DNA from: Bacillus sp. AFS041924
GTDB taxonomy: Bacteria; Bacillota; Bacilli; Bacillales; Bacillaceae_G
Assembly: GCF_002577195.1 (NCBI RefSeq)
Contig: NZ_NULG01000047.1
Location: forward strand, 1 to 40,506
DNA: 40,506 bases
Reading direction: 5' to 3'
Part shown: in pieces, positions 1-8,513 of the stretch
Numbering within the stretch: the first letter of the stretch is position 1
How the letters are laid out: every line of letters starts with the position of its first letter
Notes under the pieces: model-generated
The model's database searches: none
Seen by the model: only the letters and a program-made list of their open reading frames with translations
Told to the model about the DNA's origin: nothing
Program-made: the position numbers and the translations under genes

Positions 1-89
1 TTAGCATTGAAGAACATTAATATCACTTTATCATTAATAAAATTTACCTATTGTTCCAATAATGACAACTTTATATTTCAACACTCTGA

Positions 90-117
90 AAAAAAGCACT
101 TTCTAAAGTGCTTTTTT
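90..117 (-). terminator. Terminator of the aroG-tyrA operon
   Basis: Short perfect inverted repeat (GCACTTT / AAAGTGC around 96-111) flanked by A-runs on one side and T-runs on the other, so it can work in both directions. Its distal T-run overlaps the tyrA stop codon at 116-118. Confidence 0.8.
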
Positions 118-1225
118 AAGAAACTATATAAGTCTCATAACCATTTACATTTAAGAATTTTTCTGCTTTCTCTCTGTCATTTTCAGTTTGAAGACTTATT
201 CTAAGTACCCCAGGTAAACCTTCACGTGATTCAATAATTCTTAGATTAGTAATGCTAACTTGGTGAATCGATAAGATCGTCGTAATGTTTGCAAGCTCAC
301 CGACACGATCTAAGACGTCTACATATAAATCAAAATATCTTGGAATTGCCCCATTTGCTTTAGCTGGCATATTGTCTCGAAAATCTTTTGATTCCTTGAA
401 ATATTGAAAGATATCTTCTTGATCCTGGTTCTCCACAAGCTGATACATTTGCTTCATATCGTCAATCCAATTCGCAATTAATGAAAGCAAAGTATCCTTA
501 TTTTGAATCACTATATCTGTCCACATTTTTGGGCTGCTTGATGCAATCCTAGTAATGTCTCTAAAACCACCCGCAGCTAGCGCTGTTACTAATGGTTCAT
601 CCACTGAGTAATTCTTAACCTGTTTTACAAGATTAGCAGCGATCAGATGTGGAAAGTGGCTTACGACTCCTGTGATTTGATCATGTGTATCTTCATCAAT
701 TACAACGAAATGTGATCCTGTTCCTTTAAGCCATTCTTTTAATTCATCAATTTGACCATTTTCAGTATTATAGCTTGGTGTCAAAATATAATATGCATTT
801 TCAAATAAATGAACTTTTGCACTCTCGATTCCGGTTTTATGTGAGCCCGCCATTGGATGCCCACCAATAAAGCAATAGCCTTTATCTGTGAGTGTCTTTG
901 AATGTCTCATAATTTCACTTTTCGTACTACCTACATCCGTTAATATGACATCATTCTTTAGTTCATATTCACTTAACATATGTATATATTTAATTGACTC
1001 TTCTACAGGACAAGAAAAAATGATTAGATGAGCCTTTTCGGCACAGTTTTTAAGCTGTACCGAGGTTTCATCTAAAACTTGAATTCTTTTACCAATTTCA
1101 AGTTGTTTTTCGTTAATATCATACCCAATAATATTTACATCATGAGCTTTTTTTATTGCCAAGGCAATTGAGCCTCCGATTAATCCTGTGCCAATTAAAA
1201 GGACGTTCTTTTTCAAGGCAATCAC
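116..1225 (-). CDS. tyrA: Prephenate dehydrogenase with C-terminal ACT domain
   Basis: Converts prephenate to 4-hydroxyphenylpyruvate with NAD, the committed step of tyrosine synthesis in the cytoplasm. The N-terminus carries the Rossmann motif GTGLIGGS (about residues 12-19). GGHPMAGSHKTG near residue 120 is typical of the family's substrate region. Residues from about 298 to the end form an ACT-type regulatory domain (YVDVLDRVGELANITTIL), consistent with feedback control by an amino acid. The length (369 aa) is normal. The start is a GTG at 1225 with AAGGA a few bases upstream; a TTG at 1216 is a possible alternative. It lies 27 bp after aroG and shares its Tyr T-box leader. Confidence 0.95.
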   Translation of the reverse strand: MIALKKNVLLIGTGLIGGSIALAIKKAHDVNIIGYDINEKQLEIGKRIQVLDETSVQLKNCAEKAHLIIFSCPVEESIKYIHMLSEYELKNDVILTDVGSTKSEIMRHSKTLTDKGYCFIGGHPMAGSHKTGIESAKVHLFENAYYILTPSYNTENGQIDELKEWLKGTGSHFVVIDEDTHDQITGVVSHFPHLIAANLVKQVKNYSVDEPLVTALAAGGFRDITRIASSSPKMWTDIVIQNKDTLLSLIANWIDDMKQMYQLVENQDQEDIFQYFKESKDFRDNMPAKANGAIPRYFDLYVDVLDRVGELANITTILSIHQVSITNLRIIESREGLPGVLRISLQTENDREKAEKFLNVNGYETYIVS

Positions 1226-1252
1226 CGCCTATCCTTCTTTAGGTAGTTTTAT

Positions 1253-2338
1253 TTATGATTGAAGTTTAGAACGGAAGTCTTTTAACTCAAACATAAACTC
1301 TTCGAATTGTGGAATATTCATTTGTTGTGCCGAGTCTGATAATGCAACAGCTGGATCAGGGTGTACTTCAGCCATTATTGCATCTGCTCCAATGGCTAAT
1401 GCTGCTTTTGCTGTCGGTAATAGTAAGTCCTTACGACCTGTAGAATGTGTAACATCTACAACAACTGGTAAGTGAGTTTCTTTTTTCAGAATAGGTACTG
1501 CTGAGATATCTAAAGTATTTCTTGTAGCTTTCTCGTAAGTACGAATTCCTCGTTCACAAAGAATAATTTGATCATTTCCTTGAGAAATAATGTATTCTGC
1601 TGCATTAATAAATTCTTCAATTGTTGCTGACAATCCGCGTTTTAATAAAACAGGTTTATTTACTTGACCAACTGTTTTCAATAAATCAAAGTTTTGCATA
1701 TTACGTGCACCAATTTGAATTACATCAACGTATTCTAGTGATCTTTCAACATCATTCGGATTTAGTATTTCACTTATCACTGCTAAATCAAACTCATTTG
1801 CTACTTCTCTTAAAATTTGTAGTCCTTCGTATCCAAGTCCTTGGAAATCGTATGGAGAAGTTCTAGGTTTAAATGCACCGCCTCGCATCATTGTTAAACC
1901 TTGTTGTTTCATAGCTTGTGCTACTGCACGTACTTGTTCGTAGCTCTCAACTGCACATGGCCCCATAATAAATGATTGAGAACCGTCACCAAGGACAATA
2001 TCATTTTTCACTTTAACAATTGTATTTTCAGGCTTTTTCTTTCTTGAAACTAAAAGAGCTTTTCTGTGATCATCCTCTTGTAGTTCTAAGCTTGCTTGGA
2101 AGATCGTCTTGAAAATATGTTGTAATGTTGAAGTTTCAAATGGACCTTCATTTACATTTGCAATCATATCTAAAACTTCACGCTCACGGACTGGATCGAA
2201 ACGCTTGATACCATGTTTAATCTTTTGCTGACCAATTTCTTGAACAACTTTTCCACGCTCGTTTAATAATTCAACGATTTTTAAATTAATCTCATCAACC
2301 TTATCACGTAATTGCACTAACTCATTATTTGTACTCAT
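1253..2338 (-). CDS. aroG: Bifunctional chorismate mutase / DAHP synthase
   Basis: Makes 3-deoxy-D-arabino-heptulosonate 7-phosphate from erythrose 4-phosphate and PEP, the entry step of the shikimate pathway. Residues 1-90 are an AroQ-type chorismate mutase ([19 protein letters not shown]). Residues 100-361 are the KDOPS-like DAHP synthase barrel ([37 protein letters not shown]). This N-terminal mutase fusion is the usual Bacillus form (called AroA in B. subtilis), where the mutase part senses chorismate or prephenate. The start has a strong GAGGAGG site. It is first in the operon with tyrA, after a T-box. Confidence 0.96.
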   Translation of the reverse strand: MSTNNELVQLRDKVDEINLKIVELLNERGKVVQEIGQQKIKHGIKRFDPVREREVLDMIANVNEGPFETSTLQHIFKTIFQASLELQEDDHRKALLVSRKKKPENTIVKVKNDIVLGDGSQSFIMGPCAVESYEQVRAVAQAMKQQGLTMMRGGAFKPRTSPYDFQGLGYEGLQILREVANEFDLAVISEILNPNDVERSLEYVDVIQIGARNMQNFDLLKTVGQVNKPVLLKRGLSATIEEFINAAEYIISQGNDQIILCERGIRTYEKATRNTLDISAVPILKKETHLPVVVDVTHSTGRKDLLLPTAKAALAIGADAIMAEVHPDPAVALSDSAQQMNIPQFEEFMFELKDFRSKLQS

Positions 2339-2423
2339 TTCTTTTTCCTCCTCAAATTTTAAATGTCTATTCTAATACCACTTCTTTTATCAAGAAGTAA
2401 AGTATGTAAAAAATGAAAACAAA

Positions 2424-2655
2424 AAATCCCTACTGAATAAACAGTAGGGACGAATTAATTAATCGCGGTACCACCCTAGTTGTGAACAAAAACTCTGTTC
2501 ACCACCTTCATTTTGTTAACGATCAGAATGACCGTTTCTATTTTCATTTAATGAAATAGAAATTGCTCCAAGAATGTAATTCAGCATACCTTATGTACTG
2601 ACTCGCAGCTTTCGTCAGCTCTCTTAAACAGGGAAGTTATGCCTACTGTGCCCTT
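2424..2655 (-). promoter_or_regulatory. T-box leader, Tyr specifier (UAC), controlling aroG-tyrA
   Basis: Read on the minus strand, the leader has an AGAGAG purine stretch in Stem I, then the specifier region GAAT-TAC-ATTCTTGGAGC. The TAC triplet is at 2576-2578. The T-box antiterminator core GGGTGGTACCGCG lies at about 2463-2475. A GC-rich terminator hairpin (GTCCCTACTG / CAGTAGGGA, about 2428-2452) followed by a T-run precedes aroG. UAC codes for tyrosine, which agrees with the downstream tyrA. Uncharged tRNA-Tyr would be expected to stabilise the antiterminator and switch the operon on. Confidence 0.93.
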
Positions 2656-2681
2656 ATCAACGCAATATATTTAATTGTCAA
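2652..2681 (-). promoter_or_regulatory. Probable SigA promoter of the aroG leader
   Basis: A perfect TTGACA lies at 2676-2681 on the minus strand, just upstream of the T-box leader. The -10 is weaker: GATAAG at 17-bp spacing or TTGATA at 15-bp spacing. The position is right for the leader transcript, but the -10 is a guess. Confidence 0.5.
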
Positions 2682-2861
2682 AAGATTCATTAAAAAAGTT
2701 ATTAATGAGGATTATAAAGTACTTTTTAATAGACTGTCAATGCATTTTTTTTCTAGAATATGTAACAAAATTTAAAAAGATACATCATCATCGCATTGGT
2801 AGCGCTTACTATTTTCAACATTTTTTTTATACTACTTACATTTTTTTTATGGTACAGACAC

Positions 2862-2890
2862 ACAGAATTTGTACTTTACATAAATATATA
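2862..2890 (+). promoter_or_regulatory. Possible sporulation (SigE/SigK-type) promoter of sigK
   Basis: AC at 2862-2863, a 15-bp gap, then CATAAATAT at 2879-2887. This resembles the SigK pattern AC-n16-CATAnnnTA, and sigK is known to be transcribed by SigE then SigK in B. subtilis. The region is so AT-rich that the match could be chance. Confidence 0.3.
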
Positions 2891-2927
2891 AATAACAACT
2901 AACCTTACCTTCCTTAGGAGTGATTAT

Positions 2928-3647
2928 ATGCCTGGTCTATTTACCGCTTTAAGTCTGTTCTTAAAAGAAGTGTTTGTGTTTGTTTCGTATGTAAAAAATA
3001 ACGCTTTCCCTCAACCCCTATCTCAAGCCGAAGAGGCGCTCTATTTAAATCGTATGGCAAACGGAGATGGAGAAGCACGAAATTTATTAATTGAACATAA
3101 TTTAAGACTCGTTGCTCACATTGTCAAAAAATTTGAAAACACTGGTGAAGACGCTGAAGATTTAATTTCAATCGGGACTATCGGCTTAATTAAAGCGATC
3201 GAAAGCTTTGTCCAAGGTAAAGGAACTAAATTAGCAACATATGCTGCTAGATGTATTGAAAACGAAATACTTATGCATTTACGTGCTCTAAAGAAAACAA
3301 AAAAAGATGTCTCCCTTCATGATCCGATTGGTCAAGACAAAGAAGGCAATGAAATTTCACTGTTAGACATTTTAAAAACTGAGACAGAAGATGTAGTCGA
3401 TCAAATTCAACTAAACATGGAATTGGAAAAAATTAAACAATATATTAAGATTCTAGACGATCGCGAAAAGGATGTCATTATTCAACGATTTGGTATTGAT
3501 ATGGATAAAGAACTGACTCAACGTGAAATTGCAAAGAAACTAGGAATTTCAAGAAGTTATGTTTCGAGAATTGAAAAACGTGCTTTAATGAAAATGTACC
3601 ACGAGTTTTTAAGAGCTGAAAAAGAAAAGAAAAAAGATAAAAAATAA
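2928..3647 (+). CDS. sigK: Late mother-cell sporulation sigma factor, pro-SigK
   Basis: RNA polymerase sigma factor that directs late mother-cell genes (coat, spore maturation). The first 20 residues ([20 protein letters not shown]) are a hydrophobic pro-sequence followed by [12 protein letters not shown], matching the B. subtilis cleavage site before Tyr21. Region 2 follows ([36 protein letters not shown]), and region 4 has the helix-turn-helix [25 protein letters not shown] (about residues 196-220). The gene is whole at 239 aa and is not split by a skin-type element. A good GGAG site precedes the ATG. Confidence 0.97.
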   Translation: MPGLFTALSLFLKEVFVFVSYVKNNAFPQPLSQAEEALYLNRMANGDGEARNLLIEHNLRLVAHIVKKFENTGEDAEDLISIGTIGLIKAIESFVQGKGTKLATYAARCIENEILMHLRALKKTKKDVSLHDPIGQDKEGNEISLLDILKTETEDVVDQIQLNMELEKIKQYIKILDDREKDVIIQRFGIDMDKELTQREIAKKLGISRSYVSRIEKRALMKMYHEFLRAEKEKKKDKK

Positions 3648-3664
3648 ACCACTGAAAATGAAAT

Positions 3665-3706
3665 ATACCCTCCAATTGTTAGTCAATACTAACAATCGGA
3701 GGGTAT
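3665..3706 (+). terminator. Bidirectional terminator between sigK and the yrhC-like gene
   Basis: 19-bp arms with one mismatch (ATACCCTCCAATTGTTAGT and its partner) around a CAAT loop, followed by TTCATTTTTG. It sits between converging genes and probably serves both. Confidence 0.85.
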
Positions 3707-3719
3707 TCATTTTTGTGGT

Positions 3720-3953
3720 TTATGCTTGTTCTTCGTTTTGAAGTTTTCGTTTAAAATAATTTGACGTCAGAAAAAATCCTAATGCAATAATCAGCATTGC
3801 AAAAACGATACTCTCAATCGTCAATATTTTATGTTGGGTTAATCCGTCCTTTGGAAGGAGAGTCCCGATATAGAAAAAAGTTGCCAATGCTGTTGTTATA
3901 GCTCCAAATGTTTTAAAATCATTAACTTTCGCCTGAATCTTTTTAATATTCAC
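3720..3953 (-). CDS. Small two-helix membrane protein, YrhC-like
   Basis: 77 aa with two hydrophobic segments (about residues 17-33 and 46-64) and a basic C-terminal tail (NYFKRKLQNEEQA), so a small membrane protein with both ends probably on the cytoplasmic side. Length and pattern remind me of YrhC, which in B. subtilis sits in the mtnN-mccAB-yrhC methionine-to-cysteine operon. Here it stands alone, and mtnN is 3 kb away. The start is GTG with AAGGTG 8 bases upstream. The family call is from memory and moderate; function unknown. Confidence 0.7.
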   Translation of the reverse strand: MNIKKIQAKVNDFKTFGAITTALATFFYIGTLLPKDGLTQHKILTIESIVFAMLIIALGFFLTSNYFKRKLQNEEQA

Positions 3954-4121
3954 GTATACTGCACCTTCCCTTCTTGATGACTAATTAACTTTAACATATT
4001 TTATACAAGAAAAGTGAAGGTAATTAAAGGCAGTATATGTAGAGATTAGGAAATAAAAAAACATGATGATCTTTCAAGAATGTTGTTGAAAATTAAATTT
4101 TGATAAGTAAGTTGTGTCTCA

Positions 4122-4243
4122 GTGATTTCCACTACAGGTTGCTCGCTTTCCATGGGGCGAGACCTGAGCCTCCTCGGCGTTACCTTGCGGGGTCTCAGCC
4201 TTCCCGCATCTCCCATAGGAGTCGAGCACCCTTTCGTTCCAAT
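4122..4243 (-). repeat. GC-rich structured interspersed repeat of Bacillaceae type
   Basis: A block of about 120 bp that is much richer in GC than its surroundings. It lies in a 500-bp gene-free stretch (3954-4453) where I see nothing else. On the minus strand it contains GGGTGCTCGACTCCTATGGG, GCTGAGACCCCGCAAGG, CGCCGAGGAGGCTCAG and CCATGGAAAGCGAGC. These resemble a dispersed intergenic element I know from many Bacillaceae genomes. The ends pair (CGAGCACC with GGTTGCTCG, 4223-4230 and 4138-4146), and an inner CTGAG/CTCAG pair surrounds the GC core. The short open frame across it (4046-4291) looks spurious. Confidence 0.7.
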
Positions 4244-4453
4244 CATTTTCTTTATACTAAAGAATAATCTTAAAAACAAAAGAATAGTCAACTGAACTAA
4301 TGAATTACACTTTATTCATCAATATCAAAATAAAACTAATGATGATACTTACACATCTTTAAAATATTGATTGTCAAAAAGAAGCTATTTTAATTTTTAG
4401 AGGTTTGATTATTTAAAATCCCTTTCTTCTTTGAATGATTTCACTTGTCTCAG

Positions 4454-5098
4454 TTATTTTAGACCATCCTTAATATATTCAATCGTGCGTCTAGTTTCCT
4501 GTTCTTCGTTCCAGAAAGGTGTATTTTCTAAAGCGATTGAAGATATAACTAGACCAATTACCGTTGAAATAATTAGTCTGAGTACTGTTGGAATTGGGAA
4601 TTCTTTTATTTGTCCTTTATCTATAAAGGATTGTAATACAGTAGCCACTTTAGGGTACATTTTATCTTTAAATAGCCTTTTTAGTTCTTCTTGCATATCT
4701 TCTTGGAATGGCATTTCTTGGATGATTATTTTTACAACAGCCTTGTTTTTCTTTGCAAAATCCATGCGATTTTTAATAAGCGCATCAAGAAAATCTTCAA
4801 ATGTTTCGTGTTCTAAGTGAAATACTGCTTTCGAAAAACGATCCATTTCAAACGGTGCGATTGTTTTTACTAAAGTCGGCTTGATAATACTTTTTAGTAA
4901 ATCTTTTTTTGTTTTAAAATAACGAAAAATAGTTCCCTCAGCAACATTTGCTTTTTTTGCAATTTCATTTGTAGATGTACTAACAAAACCTTTTTCTGCA
5001 AAAATTTCTATTGCTGCTTCAAGAATTTTTATTTCTTTTTCATTCATTTCTTGCAATTTTTCTTCTGGAAAAAACTCTTCTAATTTAATTGGTAACAC
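4454..5098 (-). CDS. TetR-family repressor of the adjacent ABC exporter
   Basis: 214 aa. The N-terminal TetR helix-turn-helix is plain: [49 protein letters not shown] (about residues 19-67). The rest is the helical ligand-binding part typical of the family, with a hydrophobic stretch near residues 170-190. It is the last gene of the ATPase-permease-regulator operon, 3 bp after the permease, so it most likely represses its own operon through the palindromes at 6873 and 6932. The start is unclear: the GTG at 5098 touches the GGAG that should serve it, and Met18 is the next methionine start. The inducer cannot be told from sequence. Confidence 0.9.
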   Translation of the reverse strand: MLPIKLEEFFPEEKLQEMNEKEIKILEAAIEIFAEKGFVSTSTNEIAKKANVAEGTIFRYFKTKKDLLKSIIKPTLVKTIAPFEMDRFSKAVFHLEHETFEDFLDALIKNRMDFAKKNKAVVKIIIQEMPFQEDMQEELKRLFKDKMYPKVATVLQSFIDKGQIKEFPIPTVLRLIISTVIGLVISSIALENTPFWNEEQETRRTIEYIKDGLK

Positions 5099-5101
5099 TC
5101 C

Positions 5102-6118
5102 TTAAATTGAACGGTGTTTCTTTAAAGCAACTATATTTAAAGAAATAAATACTATTGAAAATCCAAGTAGGATCAATAATTGAGATACAACATCTGTAAT
5201 AGACTGTCCTTTTATCATAATACCTCTAAGAGCTTCTGCTCCATATGTTAGTGGTAAGATTCCCCCGATCATTTTAAACCAATTTGGTAAAAATGCTGTT
5301 GAGAAAATACCTGAAAAAAGGATTTGAGGGACTGCAATAACTGGTATAAATTGTACAACTTGAAATTCATTATTTGCATATGCAGATAACAGCATGCCAA
5401 GTGTTAGAGCAGTTAGAGATAAAAGAATATTAACTACGCAGACTTCCCATGCGCTTCCTACATTATACATATCTAATACACTGATTGAAAAGACTGTGAT
5501 AATGATTGATTGTATTAATGCAAAAAAACCGAAACCTAAAATATAACCAACAACTATTTCCCATCTTTTGACTGGCGTAACGAGTAATCTTTCAAGTGTT
5601 GTTGTTAATCGTTCCCTTACAAACGAAATCCCTGATAAGATAAATACAAATAGGAATGAGAAGAATCCAATAAAAATTGGTCCAATTGAATCAAATGATT
5701 CCATATTTTTACTACCGTAAATTGGATCCATTACAATTTTTAGATTAGACGGTGTGTTATTCTTAACCGCTGATTGAATAGCATCCATTACTGCCGTTGT
5801 TCTTGCCTTATCAGTTCCTTCAATTTGGACAACTATTTTTCCTGATTTAAACAAGACGGCACCATCAAGATCCATATTTTTTAACTGTTCTTCTATGTCT
5901 TTTGCATTTACATTTTTTACTTTCGCATAATCTTTCATTTCATGTTCAAATGCTGGTGGGGCATCTACTAAAGCTAAAGTCGGTTTCGTATCATCCTGTT
6001 TTAATATATAAGAAAATAAAAACAATAAAACGATAGGTGCTACGAAAATCATTGCGAGTGATCTTCTATCTTTTAAAAATTGTTTTATTATTCGTTTAGA
6101 AATAGCAAAGATTCTCAT
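5102..6118 (-). CDS. ABC-2 type exporter permease
   Basis: 338-aa membrane subunit of an exporter. One N-terminal transmembrane segment (SLAMIFVAPIVLLFLFSYIL, about residues 20-39) is followed by a soluble loop to about residue 150. Five or six more helices then fill the C-terminal half (for example IGPIFIGFFSFLFVFILSGI), with the conserved RERLTTTLERLLVTPVKRWEI stretch of ABC-2 proteins. This matches the YhfK/CcmB-like drug or lipid exporter layout with a large outer loop. It starts within the ATGA overlap with the ATPase stop codon, so the two are translationally coupled. The substrate is unknown; antibiotic or toxic-compound export is a guess from the TetR partner. Confidence 0.92.
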   Translation of the reverse strand: MRIFAISKRIIKQFLKDRRSLAMIFVAPIVLLFLFSYILKQDDTKPTLALVDAPPAFEHEMKDYAKVKNVNAKDIEEQLKNMDLDGAVLFKSGKIVVQIEGTDKARTTAVMDAIQSAVKNNTPSNLKIVMDPIYGSKNMESFDSIGPIFIGFFSFLFVFILSGISFVRERLTTTLERLLVTPVKRWEIVVGYILGFGFFALIQSIIITVFSISVLDMYNVGSAWEVCVVNILLSLTALTLGMLLSAYANNEFQVVQFIPVIAVPQILFSGIFSTAFLPNWFKMIGGILPLTYGAEALRGIMIKGQSITDVVSQLLILLGFSIVFISLNIVALKKHRSI

Positions 6119-6834
6119 GAGTACACCTCATTATTAAAATATAGGTCTTCGATTTTGCCTGTTTTTGATTGCGAGATTAAATTTTCAGTAGTGTCTAATG
6201 CAATCAGTTCTCCTTCTCGAATTAATCCGATTCGCTCACATTTTTCAGCTTCTTCCATGATATGGGTTGTAATAATGATCGTAGTACCTTGCTTTTTCAT
6301 TTCAAAAAACTGATTCCAAATTTGCTTTCTAAGTACCGGATCTATTCCAACTGTTGGTTCATCTAGAATAAGTAATGTCGGTTTATGCAGGATCGAAATT
6401 GCAAGAGATAGACGCTTCTTCATTCCTCCAGAGTATTGATTTACATGTTTGTTTAATGCATCTTCCAGACCAACAATTCCAGCTACTTCCTTAATTCTCG
6501 TTTTCAGATCTTTACCTTTTAAATTATATAGGGCACCAAAGAAATTTAAATTATCAGTACCGGTTAAATCACTATATAATGCGTCAGATTGCCCCATATA
6601 ACCGATTGACGGCAAAACAGAGAAATCAGGCATTTCCTTGTTATAAACTAATACCTCTCCTTTTGAACTTTTATCAATTCCAGCAATCAATTTTATTAAA
6701 GTTGTTTTTCCAGAACCCGATGGACCTAATATTCCAAAAATCTCCCCTTCTTGAATAGTCATTGAAATATTTTTTAGCACAGCTCTTTTACCAAATAAAC
6801 GATCGACTTTTTGGATTTGAACAACATCACTCAT
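6115..6834 (-). CDS. ABC exporter ATP-binding subunit
   Basis: 239-aa nucleotide-binding subunit. Walker A is GPSGSGKTT (about residues 37-45), the Q-loop region is YMGQSDALYSD, the signature is YSGGMKKRLSLA (about 132-143), Walker B is LLILDEP, and the switch histidine is in TTHIMEEAE. It resembles the DrrA/CcmA-type subunits that pair with ABC-2 permeases. It is first in the operon with the permease (4-bp overlap) and a TetR gene. A GGAGG site lies upstream of the ATG, behind a promoter flanked by two identical operators. Confidence 0.95.
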   Translation of the reverse strand: MSDVVQIQKVDRLFGKRAVLKNISMTIQEGEIFGILGPSGSGKTTLIKLIAGIDKSSKGEVLVYNKEMPDFSVLPSIGYMGQSDALYSDLTGTDNLNFFGALYNLKGKDLKTRIKEVAGIVGLEDALNKHVNQYSGGMKKRLSLAISILHKPTLLILDEPTVGIDPVLRKQIWNQFFEMKKQGTTIIITTHIMEEAEKCERIGLIREGELIALDTTENLISQSKTGKIEDLYFNNEVYS

Positions 6835-6872
6835 CGTAATCCTCCGTTCAATTTATTTCACATTTTTAGAAT

Positions 6873-6888
6873 GAGTGAGTACTCACTC
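6873..6888. promoter_or_regulatory. Operator palindrome, promoter-proximal copy
   Basis: Perfect 16-bp palindrome GAGTGAGTACTCACTC. It lies just downstream of the operon's -10, near the start of transcription, where a bound TetR dimer would block polymerase. Confidence 0.85.
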
Positions 6889-6897
6889 TATATTTCT

Positions 6898-6926
6898 ATC
6901 TTAATTCACCCTTTATCAACAGTCAA
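6898..6926 (-). promoter_or_regulatory. SigA-type promoter of the ABC exporter operon
   Basis: Minus strand TTGACT (6921-6926), 17-bp spacer, TAAGAT (6898-6903). It lies exactly between the two operator palindromes. Confidence 0.75.
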
Positions 6927-6931
6927 TAAAA

Positions 6932-6945
6932 AGTGAGTACTCACT
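6932..6945. promoter_or_regulatory. Operator palindrome, upstream copy
   Basis: Perfect 14-bp palindrome AGTGAGTACTCACT, the same core as the copy at 6873. It lies immediately upstream of the -35. The two centres are 58 bp apart. Confidence 0.85.
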
Positions 6946-6960
6946 CATTATATTTAGATA

Positions 6961-6998
6961 AAAAAAGAAAGATGCCTTATGGACATCTCTCTTAAAAA
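6961..6998 (-). terminator. mtnN terminator
   Basis: On the minus strand an approximately 12-bp stem (AAGAGAGATGTC with partner GGCATCTTTCTT) is followed by TTTTTT, directly after the mtnN stop. Confidence 0.8.
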
Positions 6999-7001
6999 AA
7001 A

Positions 7002-7694
7002 TTATAACGCTTTAATCATTTCCTCAACCATTAATGTTGAATTAACAGCCGCAGTATGGATGAATTGATCAAATGAAATATTTGATTCTTTACCAGCAAT
7101 ATCAGAAAGTGCACGCGTTACAACAAAAGGTACTTTAAAAGCATAGCAAACTTGAGCGATCGCAGCAGCTTCCATTTCGACAGCATATAGATCACCAAAT
7201 TTTTCTTTTACAAACTCAACTCTAACTGGATCATTCATAAATGAATCACCCGTTACAATTAATCCTTCAACTACTTGGATACCATTAACCTTTTCTGCAC
7301 ATTTTTTTGCGATTGACTTTAATTTGTCATCCGATGGGAATGCTGCTGGCATACCTGGAACTTGACCGTATTCATAATTGAATGCAGTTACGTCTACGTC
7401 ATGGTGACGCACTTCTGTTGAGATAACAACGTCACCAACGTTTAAATCAGTATGAAGTCCGCCTGCAGATCCTGTGTTAATCACAACATCTGGTTGATAT
7501 TTTTCTAACAGAATTGCAGTTGCCATAGCTGCATTAACTTTACCAATTCCAGACTTAAGTAAAATTACTTCTTTTCCTTCGTATGTACCAATGTTATATT
7601 CTGAACCTGCAACCTCTTCTTTTTTCAGGTTATCTAATTTATCACGTAATACATGTACTTCTTCTTCCATAGCTCCAATAATAGCGATTTTCAT
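7002..7694 (-). CDS. mtnN: 5'-methylthioadenosine / S-adenosylhomocysteine nucleosidase
   Basis: Cleaves adenine from methylthioadenosine and S-adenosylhomocysteine, feeding methionine salvage and removing by-products of SAM-dependent reactions in the cytoplasm. Family marks: [13 protein letters not shown] at the start, with the catalytic-site glutamate; INTGSAGG (about residues 72-79); the [11 protein letters not shown] substrate-binding segment (about 172-182); and TRALSDIAG with the catalytic Asp near 197. 230 aa is the normal length. In B. subtilis mtnN belongs to a yrrT-mtnN-mccA-mccB operon; here no such partner lies downstream, and a terminator follows at once. Confidence 0.96.
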   Translation of the reverse strand: MKIAIIGAMEEEVHVLRDKLDNLKKEEVAGSEYNIGTYEGKEVILLKSGIGKVNAAMATAILLEKYQPDVVINTGSAGGLHTDLNVGDVVISTEVRHHDVDVTAFNYEYGQVPGMPAAFPSDDKLKSIAKKCAEKVNGIQVVEGLIVTGDSFMNDPVRVEFVKEKFGDLYAVEMEAAAIAQVCYAFKVPFVVTRALSDIAGKESNISFDQFIHTAAVNSTLMVEEMIKAL

Positions 7695-7763
7695 TCTTTT
7701 TATTCCCTACTTTCTATCAAACTTTAATCATTTTAACATTAGGGCAGGGTTAAGGTAAAGTTA

Positions 7764-7835
7764 AAGGCAGGGGTTAGGAAAAGCCGTTCAATAGCATTGG
7801 AATCGATTTCCTATCATTCCGTTATTTCCTGCCTT
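7764..7835. repeat. Long imperfect hairpin between mtnN and yrrS
   Basis: Perfect 8-bp outer arms (AAGGCAGG at 7764-7771, CCTGCCTT at 7828-7835) enclose a partly self-complementary core centred on GGAATCGATTTCC. A second GGCAGGGTTAAGG-like copy just upstream (7743-7755) repeats the left arm. There is no T-run on the minus strand, so it is not a plain terminator for yrrS. Function unknown. Confidence 0.5.
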
Positions 7836-7851
7836 CTCGCCTTCCTATTTT

Positions 7852-8448
7852 TTAATACTTTAACTCTTTTACTTCTTGGACCAATATAGGGAGCCAGCCT
7901 TCTTTTTCTACCCAGTGTAAATAAACGACGTATTTATAGCTTAAGTCATTTGTGGCAACATATACTTTTATACTTTGATGATCGAAGCCTTGACCGAGAT
8001 GCCAAACGGAGAAATCTTCTTTTGTAAGAGTGATTGCATATGATGTTGCCTCTTCCATTTCATAGAAGTCTTGAGATTTATAGCCATAATGAACTGTATG
8101 AGGTTCACTTTGTCTTGTTGGATTCGGTTTCCATTCTTTTACAGTCGATTCCATTATATTTTCATCATTTATTGAATCTCTTATAATCTCGTTTACTTTT
8201 TCACGATATTTCACTTGATACGGATTCGGTATATCTGTCATTTGTATTGGTTCTTGAACAGTCGTAGTAAGCTCAGCTTTTGCTGTTTTAGGCTCCATTT
8301 TTTGTTGATTAATAATCGGTAAAGAGATTTTAATCCCTAAATAGATAATTCCAAAAAGTAGTGGGATAAGTAGTATTCGGAAAAAATAATTTCCTCTTTG
8401 TGCTCGTCTTAATTTCCGGACTCTTCCGTTTGGTTCAATTGAAGACAT
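7852..8448 (-). CDS. yrrS: YrrS family membrane-anchored protein
   Basis: 198 aa. A basic cytoplasmic start (RVRKLRRAQRGN) is followed by one transmembrane segment (YFFRILLIPLLFGIIYLGIKI, about residues 21-41) and an external domain ending in a conserved-looking DUF1510 part (WHLGQGFDHQSIKVYVATND, YLHWVEKEGWLPILVQEV). It follows pbpI, as yrrS follows yrrR/pbpI in B. subtilis, so a link with that penicillin-binding protein in the spore envelope is plausible. The role is not known. I prefer the ATG at 8448 (9 bases after GGAGG) to the TTG at 8454, which is too close to it. Confidence 0.9.
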   Translation of the reverse strand: MSSIEPNGRVRKLRRAQRGNYFFRILLIPLLFGIIYLGIKISLPIINQQKMEPKTAKAELTTTVQEPIQMTDIPNPYQVKYREKVNEIIRDSINDENIMESTVKEWKPNPTRQSEPHTVHYGYKSQDFYEMEEATSYAITLTKEDFSVWHLGQGFDHQSIKVYVATNDLSYKYVVYLHWVEKEGWLPILVQEVKELKY

Positions 8449-8513
8449 TGACAAAATCCTCCAAAAACAACTAATTTTCCCTATTTTATCATAGAGTTAA
8501 TGAATAAAAAAAG

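Noticed and set aside
2928-3647. sigK interrupted by a skin-type element
   Set aside because: The reading frame is continuous from the pro-sequence to the C-terminus.
4046-4291. 81-aa protein on the minus strand
   Set aside because: The frame crosses the GC-rich interspersed repeat, has no ribosome site, and its sequence has the arginine/proline bias of a translated structured repeat.
4431-4820. 129-aa plus-strand gene antisense to the TetR regulator
   Set aside because: It is the shadow of a clear TetR gene, without a ribosome site or family pattern.
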